Shown here in pieces: positions 37,028 through 45,048 of a DNA stretch of 64,000 bases. A program made the translations under genes and the position numbers. The notes beneath the pieces were generated by a model that saw nothing but the letters and a program-made list of their open reading frames with translations, did no database searches and was not told the DNA's origin. This DNA comes from Sulfitobacter undariae (lineage in GTDB: Bacteria > Pseudomonadota > Alphaproteobacteria > Rhodobacterales > Rhodobacteraceae), in assembly GCF_014196805.1 (NCBI RefSeq), contig NZ_JACIEI010000001.1:310001-374000 (forward strand). Reading direction: 5' to 3'. Position 1 is the first letter of the stretch; each line of letters begins with the position of its first letter.

Positions 37028-37549
37028 ATGACGATAATTCTCGACCCTACGGATGAGCGCGAACCGGTTGAACGGCAAGTGACCAAGCGCAGTGGCAGCC
37101 TATCGGGCGTGATTGGTTTGCTGGACATCAGCAAGCCACGTGGCAACATCATGCTGGATGAGTTGGAAAAACTACTGGCGCAAAAAGCACCTGACGTGAC
37201 GATACGCCGCTTTACCAAGCCGACTTTTGCAAAACCCTGTCCTGATGCTTTGCGGCATGAAATACGGGACACTTGCGATTTTCTGGTCGAAGCACTGGCC
37301 GACTGAGGATCCTGCACAACGTGCAGTATGCACGACAATGTCTGGTTTGAAACCCAGGGGATCCCCGCAGTTGCGATTGCTTCCAGTGAGTTCGGCGAAG
37401 CCGCCGAAAGCCAGCGAAGTGCACTTGGTATGAACGGCGCGCATTATGTTTTGGTGCCGCATCCGATTCAGGACGCAACCGACGACGAAATGCGCATCAA
37501 AGCCGCGCAAGCCTTGGAGCAGGTCATCGCTGCGCTGACGCAGAACTAA
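37028..37549 (+). CDS. UGSC-family selenoprotein (in-frame UGA read as selenocysteine)
   Basis: An AAAGGAGG ribosome-binding site precedes the ATG at 37028. The frame runs 92 codons to TGA at 37304-37306 and continues open in the same frame to TAA at 37547-37549, giving 173 residues. Around the TGA it reads Asp-Sec-Gly-Ser-Cys-Thr-Thr-Cys, the motif after which the UGSC (seleno)protein family is named; the Cys at 96 could form a selenenylsulfide with Sec93. The N-terminal part (LDISKPRGNIMLDELEKLL, TIRRFTKPTFAKPCP) and the part after the Sec (HDNVWFETQGIPAVAIASSEF) both look coding. A hairpin suitable as SECIS follows the TGA. The function of the family is not known to me. Confidence 0.85.
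37304..37334 (+). promoter_or_regulatory. UGA-Sec codon and candidate bacterial SECIS hairpin
   Basis: Downstream of the TGA (37304-37306) is a perfect 6-bp hairpin CGTGCA-GTA-TGCACG (37320-37334). With the T of TGA as position 1, the loop G and T are at 23 and 24, the spacing known for the E. coli fdhF SECIS loop. A mutually exclusive hairpin CTGCAC-AAC-GTGCAG (37312-37326) is also possible. The bulged U17 of E. coli is a C here, so the match is structural rather than exact. Confidence 0.55.
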
Positions 37550-37558
37550 ACCAATCAT

Positions 37559-37600
37559 CCTCGCCCCGTGTACTAAGCATAGGGCGGGGGTGTTTTCTTC
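37559..37600 (+). terminator. Terminator after the selenoprotein gene
   Basis: Stem CCTCGCCC (37559-37566) with GGGCGGGG (37582-37589), one G:T pair, then TGTTTTCTTC. It separates the selenoprotein gene from selD, so selD likely has its own promoter. Confidence 0.65.
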
Positions 37601-37684
37601 GCGTTTACAGTATCGTGTTTGGACATTACTGCGCCTACAGGGCAGTTGTGATATGATGACGACTTGCCAAGAGGCGCTTTTCCG

Positions 37685-39850
37685 ATGTTACACACTGTCC
37701 CATACACACGTGATCTGGTGTTTGTCGGTGGCGGGCATGCGCACGCCCTCGTCTTGCGCAAATGGGGCATGAACCCTTTGCCGGGTGCGCGGCTGACCCT
37801 TATCAATCCTGGGCCAACAGCACCCTATACTGGCATGTTACCCGGCCACATCGCGGGGCACTATGGCCGTGATACGCTAGAAATTGATCTGGTTCGTTTA
37901 GCCCGCTTCGCAGGTGCGCGCCTGATCCTGAGCCATGCGACGGGCATCGACCGCGCTGCGAAGGTGATACATGTTGAGGGGCGCGGCCCTGTGGCATATG
38001 ATGTGGCTTCTATTGATATCGGCATCACAGCACGCATGGATATTGCGGGGTTTGCACAGCATGCTGTTGGGGCCAAGCCATTGGATACCTACGCCCAGAC
38101 ATGGCGCTTGTTCATCGATGCCGTCAGAGAAGGTTTGAAGCCCCCAAAAGTGGCCGTGATCGGAGGGGGCGTCGCAGGGTGTGAGTTGGCGATGTCGATG
38201 GCCTTTGCCTTACGCGACTGCGGCGTTGACGCACAGGTCACGGTGATCGAGGCGGGACCACAGATTTCGGGTGTCGGGGCAAAAGCGCGAGATCACCTGC
38301 ACCGCGCTATGGCAGGTCTTGGGGTCACCTTTCTGCCTAATGCACAGATCACGGAAATACGTGCGCAAGACGTTTTGATCGCAGGCCAGCCGCCCGTTGA
38401 GGCTGCGCTTTGTGTCGGGGCGGCGGGTGCGTTTGCGCATGGGTGGCTTGGCCAGACTGATTTGCCTCTGCACAACGGGTTCATCGTGACGCAGCCCGAT
38501 TTGCGGGTGAAGGATGACGCGCAGCTTTTCGCTGTCGGGGATTGCGCGCATATGCCTTTTGCGCCGCGCCCCAAGGCGGGAGTGTTTGCTGTGCGTGCAG
38601 CCCCTGTGCTGCTTCACAATTTGCGTGCGGTCCTGACAGGGGCAGCGCTAAAGCCGTTTCGCCCTCAGAAATCCTATCTCAAGCTGATATCATTGGGCGG
38701 TAAATCTGCGATGGCAGAGAAATATGGTTTCGCCCTGTCTGCGCCCTTGCTTTGGCGCTGGAAGGACCGGATCGACCGCGCCTTTATGGATCAACTGGAT
38801 GACCTGCCCGTGATGCAACCGCCTGCGTTGCCGTCGCTGGTGGCGGATGGTGTAGGTGAGGAAGCCCAGACAGTGCCGCTGTGTGGCGGATGTGGTGCCA
38901 AGGTGGGCGGCGCAGTTCTGAAATCCGCCATCGGGGATATGCCTGACGATTTGCCCGCCGAAATAATCGCGGGACCGGGCGATGATGCTGCGATCTTGCG
39001 GCAAACGGATGGTAGCTTTCAGGTGATCAGCACAGATCACTTGCGGGCTTTCATTGACGATCCTGTTCAAATGACGCGCATCGCGGCGGTGCATGCTTTG
39101 GGCGATATCTGGGCTATGGGGGCTATGCCGCAAGTGGCGCTGAGCAGCATCGTTTTGCCGCGTATGTCATCGCCGCTTCAAGAACGCAGTTTGCGAGAAA
39201 TCAGTGATGCCGCCCGCGAGGTCTTTGCGCAAGTAGGGGCCACTGTCGTGGGTGGCCATACGACAATGGGCGCGGAATTGACGATTGGTTTTACCGTGAC
39301 AGGTGTGCGCCAAGACATGCCGATCACAGTCGCGGGTGCACAGGCAGGCGATGTGCTGCTGCTGACACGTCCAATCGGGTCGGGTGTTATCCTCGCGGCG
39401 CATATGGCAGGCAAAGCGCAAGCGCATGTCGTTGCGCAGGTATTGGCCGCGATGGAGCAACCGCAGCACATCGAAAGCCGGATTTTGCGTGATGCGCATG
39501 CGATGACAGATGTGACAGGGTTTGGGCTGGCTGGCCATATCGCTGCAATCTGCAAAGCCTCACATCTGCGCGCCGAAATCTGGTGCAATAAGTTACCACT
39601 ATATGAAGGTGCGCAGAGCCTCTCTGAGCAGGGTGTATTTTCTTCGTTGCTGGCGGCGAACATGGCTGATGCGCCTGCCATGGGTGCGGCTGATCCGCTA
39701 TTGTATGATCCGCAGACCGCAGGTGGCCTGCTTGCAGCACTGCCGCCTGCCTTGGCAGAGGCGGCTTTGGTTGCTTTGCGTGCTGAAGGGTGTGAGGGGC
39801 ATATCATTGGCGTTCTTTCAGAAGGTGTGGGCGCGTTGCAGGTTAAATAA
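37685..39850 (+). CDS. selD: Selenide, water dikinase fused to an N-terminal FAD/NAD(P) oxidoreductase
   Basis: A 721-residue fusion. Residues about 10-365 are a pyridine-nucleotide oxidoreductase of the NDH-2-like type (FVGGGHAHALVLRKWG, VAVIGGGVAGCELAMSMA, LFAVGDCAHM). Residues about 398-721 are SelD, which makes selenophosphate from selenide and ATP: LCGGCGAKVGG holds the catalytic Cys403 and Lys406 (equivalents of E. coli Cys17 and Lys20), while the second cysteine (E. coli Cys19) is Ala. GDDAAIL, GATVVGGHTTMG and AMTDVTGFGLAGH follow. The oxidoreductase may supply reduced selenium; such fusions are known in other bacteria. The ATG at 37685 is preferred over TTG 37664. Confidence 0.93.
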   Translation: MLHTVPYTRDLVFVGGGHAHALVLRKWGMNPLPGARLTLINPGPTAPYTGMLPGHIAGHYGRDTLEIDLVRLARFAGARLILSHATGIDRAAKVIHVEGRGPVAYDVASIDIGITARMDIAGFAQHAVGAKPLDTYAQTWRLFIDAVREGLKPPKVAVIGGGVAGCELAMSMAFALRDCGVDAQVTVIEAGPQISGVGAKARDHLHRAMAGLGVTFLPNAQITEIRAQDVLIAGQPPVEAALCVGAAGAFAHGWLGQTDLPLHNGFIVTQPDLRVKDDAQLFAVGDCAHMPFAPRPKAGVFAVRAAPVLLHNLRAVLTGAALKPFRPQKSYLKLISLGGKSAMAEKYGFALSAPLLWRWKDRIDRAFMDQLDDLPVMQPPALPSLVADGVGEEAQTVPLCGGCGAKVGGAVLKSAIGDMPDDLPAEIIAGPGDDAAILRQTDGSFQVISTDHLRAFIDDPVQMTRIAAVHALGDIWAMGAMPQVALSSIVLPRMSSPLQERSLREISDAAREVFAQVGATVVGGHTTMGAELTIGFTVTGVRQDMPITVAGAQAGDVLLLTRPIGSGVILAAHMAGKAQAHVVAQVLAAMEQPQHIESRILRDAHAMTDVTGFGLAGHIAAICKASHLRAEIWCNKLPLYEGAQSLSEQGVFSSLLAANMADAPAMGAADPLLYDPQTAGGLLAALPPALAEAALVALRAEGCEGHIIGVLSEGVGALQVK

Positions 39851-40122
39851 ACCCTCTGATGCGGTTGCTGGGTTGGAAGCTGCATTTGGTGCGTCAATAA
39901 TGCAGATGTCGTGACCGTCCTTTTGATTCGATTGATACAAGGGAGCGATGCAATGGAGTGCATTGCCGTGCGCAGGCCGGTTTCTCTAAATTGTTTTGCA
40001 GCGATTTCTCGGATTTATGCTGGAAGAACGGCTTGCGGTTTGCTCTGCGAAACGCGGATTACCCAAGGGAAATTAATTTCGTGAATTGGGGGCATAGAGG
40101 ACGGTTTATTTCCTTAACTTTG

Positions 40123-40184
40123 TTGACAGTTCGGCGCGAAGGTTACTAGGCTGTTTTCACATAGTGGAACGCTGTTTCGAAAAC
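40123..40184 (+). promoter_or_regulatory. Candidate promoter and IclR-type operator upstream of the TAXI gene
   Basis: The 400-bp gap 39851-40253 holds no supportable gene. It contains TTGACA (40123-40128), with TAGGCT at 40147-40152 as a possible weak -10, and just downstream TGGAAC-GCT-GTTTCG (40165-40179), close to the GAAAC-N3-GTTTC dyad used by IclR-family regulators; an outer dyad GTTTTC/GAAAAC (40153-40158, 40179-40184) encloses it. No IclR gene is nearby. Confidence 0.4.
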
Positions 40185-40253
40185 GGCAGGGTCCACAACA
40201 CTGGTTTGCCACGTTGGGAGCGGGCAAAAATATGGACATTCTGGGAGGAAACC

Positions 40254-41390
40254 ATGAAATATATCACCTCTACTTTTGCAGTTTTGGCTCTGTCGGCCAC
40301 AACTGTTGCAGCCCAAGATTTGGAACTGCCAAAACAGATGAGCTGGACAGCCTACGGAACAGGTTCTGCTGGCTATAACCAAGCCGTCGCTATTGGCGCA
40401 GCTTTGCAGGACGCCGCTGGCGTGAACCTGCGGGTATTGCCGGGCAAAAATGACGTGTCGCGCACCGAGCCATTGCGCCAAGGCCGTGTGCAGTTCTCTG
40501 CCACAGGTGTCGGCGGCAGCTTTATGGCGCAAGAAGGCGTGTTTGATTTTGGCGCTGAAAATTGGGGCCCGCAAAGCGTTCGCGTTTTGATGGCCAACAA
40601 TGGCGGCGCTATTAACCTTTCAGTGGGTGTTGCTGCTGATGCGGGTATTGAAACCTATGCGGACCTCAAAGGTAAGCGCGTGGCCTTTATCGTGGGCTCG
40701 CCCGCGCTGAACGTGAACACAGAGGCTTATCTGGCCTATGGTGGTTTGACGTGGGACGATGTCGAGCGGGTTGATTTCGGTGGCTATGGTGCCAGCTGGA
40801 ATGGCTTGGTTGAAGGGCAAGTTGACGCGGCATTTGCGGCGACGAACTCAGGCAAGGTCTATGAGGCTGCTGCGGGTCCGCGCGGTTTGTTCTGGCCGCC
40901 AATTGATCCAGAAGACACCGAAAGCTTTGCTGCGATGCAAGCCGTTGCGCCGTTCTTTACCATCAACAAGGCATCGGTTGGGGCGAACATTGATGGCACT
41001 GCCGGATACCAAGGTGCAGGCTATGCCTATCCGGTCTTGACCGCGATGGCGGCGACCGATGAAGCCCTAGTTTATAACATGACCAAGGCGATGGTTGAAC
41101 TGTTCCCACAGTATGACGGTAAATCACCGGGCATTGGGGGCTGGGCGCTGGACAAGCAAAACATGAAATGGGTTGTTCCTTACCATGACGGCTCAATCCG
41201 CTATTTCACGGAAGTGGGTGTTTGGTCGGACGAAGCGCAGGCGCATAATGACAATCTGATCAAACGTCAGGAAGTTCTTATGGCTGCATGGGAAGCAACC
41301 AAAGAAGCCAAGCCGGAAAACTGGGACGCAGCATGGGCCGAGGCCCGTCGCAAGGCCCTTGCTGACGGCGGCTTCCAAGTAACCTTCTAA
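40254..41390 (+). CDS. TAXI-family TRAP transporter solute-binding protein
   Basis: Periplasmic binding protein of 378 residues. The ATG at 40254 (preceded by GGGAGGAAACC) begins a signal peptide MKYITSTFAVLALSATTVAA. The mature part has the TAXI pattern: MSWTAYGTGSAGYNQAVAIGAALQ, LRVLPGKNDVSRTEPLRQGRVQFSATG and TYADLKGKRVAFIVGSPALNV. It partners with the fused permease downstream, from which it is separated by a strong hairpin. Ligand unknown. Confidence 0.9.
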   Translation: MKYITSTFAVLALSATTVAAQDLELPKQMSWTAYGTGSAGYNQAVAIGAALQDAAGVNLRVLPGKNDVSRTEPLRQGRVQFSATGVGGSFMAQEGVFDFGAENWGPQSVRVLMANNGGAINLSVGVAADAGIETYADLKGKRVAFIVGSPALNVNTEAYLAYGGLTWDDVERVDFGGYGASWNGLVEGQVDAAFAATNSGKVYEAAAGPRGLFWPPIDPEDTESFAAMQAVAPFFTINKASVGANIDGTAGYQGAGYAYPVLTAMAATDEALVYNMTKAMVELFPQYDGKSPGIGGWALDKQNMKWVVPYHDGSIRYFTEVGVWSDEAQAHNDNLIKRQEVLMAAWEATKEAKPENWDAAWAEARRKALADGGFQVTF

Positions 41391-41411
41391 GCCTCTCCTA
41401 AACACAGCTTG

Positions 41412-41452
41412 ACCGGCCAGCCTTTTGCGCTGGCCGGTTTGTGTTCTCTTTT
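41412..41452 (+). terminator. Intercistronic hairpin between TAXI binding protein and permease
   Basis: Perfect 10-bp stem ACCGGCCAGC (41412-41421) with GCTGGCCGGT (41429-41438), 7-nt loop, then TTGTGTTCTCTTTT. Strong enough to terminate partly or to stabilise the binding-protein mRNA. Confidence 0.7.
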
Positions 41453-41468
41453 AGATGCGGATCATCAA

Positions 41469-43475
41469 ATGACTGACCAGAATACCCCCCCCACCAATCA
41501 AGTACAGGGTCATGAAGCTGTGGCCATCGACGGCGAAACCCCGTCTGAGCGTCTGGCAGGCCCGGCGCGTTGGGTTGTCATTATCGGCACAATCTTGTCG
41601 TTGGTCTTGGTGATCAACCAACTGTTTAATCTACAGATTGCGGGCATCGTTCTGATTGACGGACGGTATCTGTATATTCTGGGTGGTATGTTTCTGGCGC
41701 TTAGTTTTCTGATTTTCCAAATCCGTGGCGGTAAGGGCGGCGTGCCTTCGCTGTTGGATTGGGCATTATTTGCTGTCGCGCTTGGGTGTACGGGCTATCT
41801 GGCTCAAACGGCGCAGACAAACCTGTCGCAGGGGTGGGAATATGCCGCCCCGCAGATGGCGCAATATGTCTCGGTTGTTTTCTTCTTTCTGGTGTTGGAG
41901 GCAACCCGCCGTGCGGGGGGGCTGGTGTTGTTCCTGATCGTCACGGTCTTTGCCTTTTACCCCACTTTTGCAGGCTATGTGCCTGATCCGTTCTCGGGCT
42001 TTCAGAGCACGTTTATGCAGACGGTCCCTTACCATGTGTTTTCTTCCGAGAGTTCCTTTGGCATCCCGATGAAAGCCTTTGGTGGTGTTGTGATCGGCTT
42101 TATTCTGTTTGGTGCAGTTTTGCAGCGCACAGGCGGTGGGCAGTTCTTTAACGATCTCGCGCTTGGACTTGTGGGCGGATATCGCGGCGGTGCCGCAAAG
42201 GTGTCAATCTTTGCCAGTGGTTTCATGGGCTCAATGTCGGGTTCTGTGATCTCTAACGTATTGACCACGGGCGCAGTATCCATTCCGGCGATGCGCAAGA
42301 CAGGCTTTAGCGCCAAAACCGCCGCCGCAACCGAGGCCTGCGCCTCAACGGGTGGCGTGTTGATGCCGCCGATCATGGGGGCCACGGCCTTTATCATGGC
42401 GTCGTTTCTGTCGCGCCCCTATGTGGAAATTGCGCTGGCCGCCGCCATTCCTAGCATCCTGTTTTACTGGGGCTTGTTCACTGGCATTGACGCCTATGCC
42501 GCCAAACGCGGTTTGCGCGGTTTGCCTAAACCCGATCTGCCACGCCTGAAGGAAGTGATGATTGAGGGCTGGCCCTATATCTTCGTCTTTGCGCTGCTGC
42601 TCTATATGATGATCGGCCTGCGTCAGGAATCTTCTGCGCCGTTCTATTCCACCGCTCTTTTACTGGTGGTTAACCAATTCCGCGCGCGGTTCCGCCTAAA
42701 CCTTAAACGGTTGGGAAATATGATTGTGGGTGTCGGTATGGGGCTGGCTGAGCTGACCTCAATCCTACTGGGTGTCGGGCTGATTGTGGGATCGTTTTCG
42801 GCGACAGGCCTTGCAGGGACGCTGGTGAATGAACTGGTGTTTATGGCGGGTGACAGCACGCTGGTATTGCTGCTGATGGGCGCGTTGACCGCGTTTATCT
42901 TTGGCATGGGGATGACTGTGACCGCCTGTTACATCTTCCTTGCAGTTGTTCTGGCCCCCGCGCTTGAGTCCGGTGGCCTGAATACACTCGCCGTGCATTT
43001 GTTCATCTTGTATTGGGGTATGGTCAGCTACATCACCCCACCTGTGGCATTGGGGGCATTTGCTGCTTCCACCATGGCGGGGTCCAATCCCATCGCAACA
43101 GGGTTTGAGGCGATGCGTCTGGGCGGAGTGATTTATATTGCGCCCTTCTTCTTCGTGTTGAACCCGGCGCTGATTGGGCAGGCCCCCGCATGGGAAGTCG
43201 CTGTGGCACTGTCTTCTGCACTGATTGGGGTTGCGTTGATTTCGGCGGCTTTGCAGGGTTACATCAGCCTTATTGGTCCGCTGGAAGGGCCGTTGGGTAT
43301 GCCGATGCGCGTTCTGGTGTTCTTTGGTGGCGTCCTTATTGCGATGCCCCAAAACGGTTTGATCAATCTCGGGTACGGAGCCTCTTTCCTGATCGGGGCG
43401 GCACTCTGTGCAATCCCGATTGTAGCAGCGCGTAGGGCCCATACTTCTAGTACACTCTTGCAAGGTGAGGCTTAA
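41469..43475 (+). CDS. TRAP transporter 4TM/12TM fused permease
   Basis: Membrane protein of 668 residues in which the small (4TM) and large (12TM) TRAP subunits are fused, as is usual for TAXI systems. About 16 hydrophobic segments can be counted; the DctM-like part contains GGGQFFNDLALGLVGGYRGG, FASGFMGSMSGSVISNVLTTG and STGGVLMPPIMGATAFIMA. The ATG at 41469 is chosen because the longer in-frame start (41409) lies in the hairpin. The acyl-CoA ligase gene begins right at its stop. Confidence 0.92.
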   Translation: MTDQNTPPTNQVQGHEAVAIDGETPSERLAGPARWVVIIGTILSLVLVINQLFNLQIAGIVLIDGRYLYILGGMFLALSFLIFQIRGGKGGVPSLLDWALFAVALGCTGYLAQTAQTNLSQGWEYAAPQMAQYVSVVFFFLVLEATRRAGGLVLFLIVTVFAFYPTFAGYVPDPFSGFQSTFMQTVPYHVFSSESSFGIPMKAFGGVVIGFILFGAVLQRTGGGQFFNDLALGLVGGYRGGAAKVSIFASGFMGSMSGSVISNVLTTGAVSIPAMRKTGFSAKTAAATEACASTGGVLMPPIMGATAFIMASFLSRPYVEIALAAAIPSILFYWGLFTGIDAYAAKRGLRGLPKPDLPRLKEVMIEGWPYIFVFALLLYMMIGLRQESSAPFYSTALLLVVNQFRARFRLNLKRLGNMIVGVGMGLAELTSILLGVGLIVGSFSATGLAGTLVNELVFMAGDSTLVLLLMGALTAFIFGMGMTVTACYIFLAVVLAPALESGGLNTLAVHLFILYWGMVSYITPPVALGAFAASTMAGSNPIATGFEAMRLGGVIYIAPFFFVLNPALIGQAPAWEVAVALSSALIGVALISAALQGYISLIGPLEGPLGMPMRVLVFFGGVLIAMPQNGLINLGYGASFLIGAALCAIPIVAARRAHTSSTLLQGEA

Positions 43476-43479
43476 TCAC

Positions 43480-45048
43480 ATGTTACAAATCAATCCTCCA
43501 ATTACGGATCTGATGACCAATGACACCATTGTTGACCGCTTGCGGAGCAACGCCTTGGCGCATCCTGACAAATTGGCGCTGGTCTGTGGCCCGCAACGCC
43601 TGACATGGGCCGAGTTTGACGCGCGGACCAACCGCGTCAGCAATGCGCTACTGGAAAACGGGCTCAAGAAGGGCGACAACATCGCCGTGATCTCGGCCAA
43701 TTCGGTAGCTTATGCAGAGTTGTTCATCGGGATTTTACGGGCAGGGGGCTGCGTGACGCCACTGTCCTCCATGGCCTCGCCAGATGCCTTGCAAAAAATG
43801 CTGACCGACTGCGGCGCGACAGCGATTTTTGTGGCCGAGCAGTATTTTGGATTGGTCGAAGGCTTTATCACGTCGATGTCGCTGAGCCGCTTTGCGATTG
43901 ATTTTACCCATCCAGATTTTATGGATTACGAAGCAACGCTGGCCCAAGCTCCTGAAACCGATCCGATGATCGCGCTTGAGATGTCGGATGCGTTTAACTT
44001 GATCTACTCGTCCGGCACCACAGGTACGCCAAAAGGCATTTTGCACAACCATCAAATGCGCGCCGCGCAAATGGACCGTGTGACGCCGAACGGCTACGAT
44101 AACAACGCTCGCACTCTGCTCTCGACGCCGCTTTATTCCAACACCACCATTGTGGCGTTTCTGCCCACGCTGTTTGGTGGATCTACTGTATATCTGATGC
44201 CGAAATTCGATGCGCGCGGATATCTGGAAATCGTGGCCGCAGAAAAAATCACCCATACGATGCTTGTGCCGGTGCAGTATAAACGCATCATGGATGTGCC
44301 TGATTTCGATAGCTTTGATCTGTCGTCCATGCAGATCAAATTCTCCACCTCAGCCCCATTGCGGGCTGCGCTAAAGGCTGATGTGCTGGCGCGCTTCCCG
44401 GGTAAGTTGGTGGAATATTACGGCCTGACCGAAGGCGGCGGCGTGACTGTATTGGTTGCGGATGAGCATCCCACCAAATTGCATACGGTGGGCCAACTGG
44501 CGCCGGGCAACGACATCTGTTTGATTGATGGTGAAGGCAACGAAGTCCCGCAGGGCGAAGTGGGCGAGATTTGCGGCCGTGGGCCGACGATGATGGCGGG
44601 TTACTTTGGTCGCGATGATTTGACTGCCGATTACATCTGGCGCAATTCAGCAGGCGATATCTACTTCCGTTCTGGAGACATGGGGTCGTTTGACGCGGAT
44701 GGTTTTCTGATGCTGTCAGACCGCAAAAAAGACATGATCATCTCTGGTGGCCTGAACATCTATGCCAATGATCTTGAGATGGTGCTGCTGCAAGATGTTG
44801 ATGTGACCGATGCTGCCGTGATCGGAGTGCCCTCGGATGCATGGGGCGAAACGCCTTTGGGTATGGTCGTACTACGTGAAGGTGCCTCGCGTGGGGCAGA
44901 AGACATTCTTGCTCAGGCAAATTCTACCTTAGGTAAAAGCCAGCGGTTGTCCGCAGTCGAAATCCGTGAAACGCTGCCGCGTAGTACCATCGGCAAAATC
45001 CTGAAAAAGGATTTGCGCGCACCCTATTGGGAAAAGGAAAACACGTGA
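43480..45048 (+). CDS. AMP-forming acyl-CoA synthetase (class I adenylate-forming enzyme)
   Basis: ANL-superfamily ligase of 522 residues. P-loop SSGTTGTPKG at 177-186, YYGLTEGG, the GDMGSFDADGF aspartate motif and the hinge DRKKDMIISGG are all intact; C-terminal Lys in STIGKILKKDLR is the adenylation lysine. The ATG at 43480 follows AGGTGAGG and sits 5 bases after the permease stop. The substrate is presumably the acid imported by the TAXI transporter, but sequence alone does not identify it. Confidence 0.87.
   Translation: MLQINPPITDLMTNDTIVDRLRSNALAHPDKLALVCGPQRLTWAEFDARTNRVSNALLENGLKKGDNIAVISANSVAYAELFIGILRAGGCVTPLSSMASPDALQKMLTDCGATAIFVAEQYFGLVEGFITSMSLSRFAIDFTHPDFMDYEATLAQAPETDPMIALEMSDAFNLIYSSGTTGTPKGILHNHQMRAAQMDRVTPNGYDNNARTLLSTPLYSNTTIVAFLPTLFGGSTVYLMPKFDARGYLEIVAAEKITHTMLVPVQYKRIMDVPDFDSFDLSSMQIKFSTSAPLRAALKADVLARFPGKLVEYYGLTEGGGVTVLVADEHPTKLHTVGQLAPGNDICLIDGEGNEVPQGEVGEICGRGPTMMAGYFGRDDLTADYIWRNSAGDIYFRSGDMGSFDADGFLMLSDRKKDMIISGGLNIYANDLEMVLLQDVDVTDAAVIGVPSDAWGETPLGMVVLREGASRGAEDILAQANSTLGKSQRLSAVEIRETLPRSTIGKILKKDLRAPYWEKENT

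Noticed and set aside
37328-37549. Separate 73-codon gene starting MHDNVWFE
   Set aside because: Same frame as the upstream 92 codons and no ribosome-binding site; better explained as the part of the selenoprotein after UGA.
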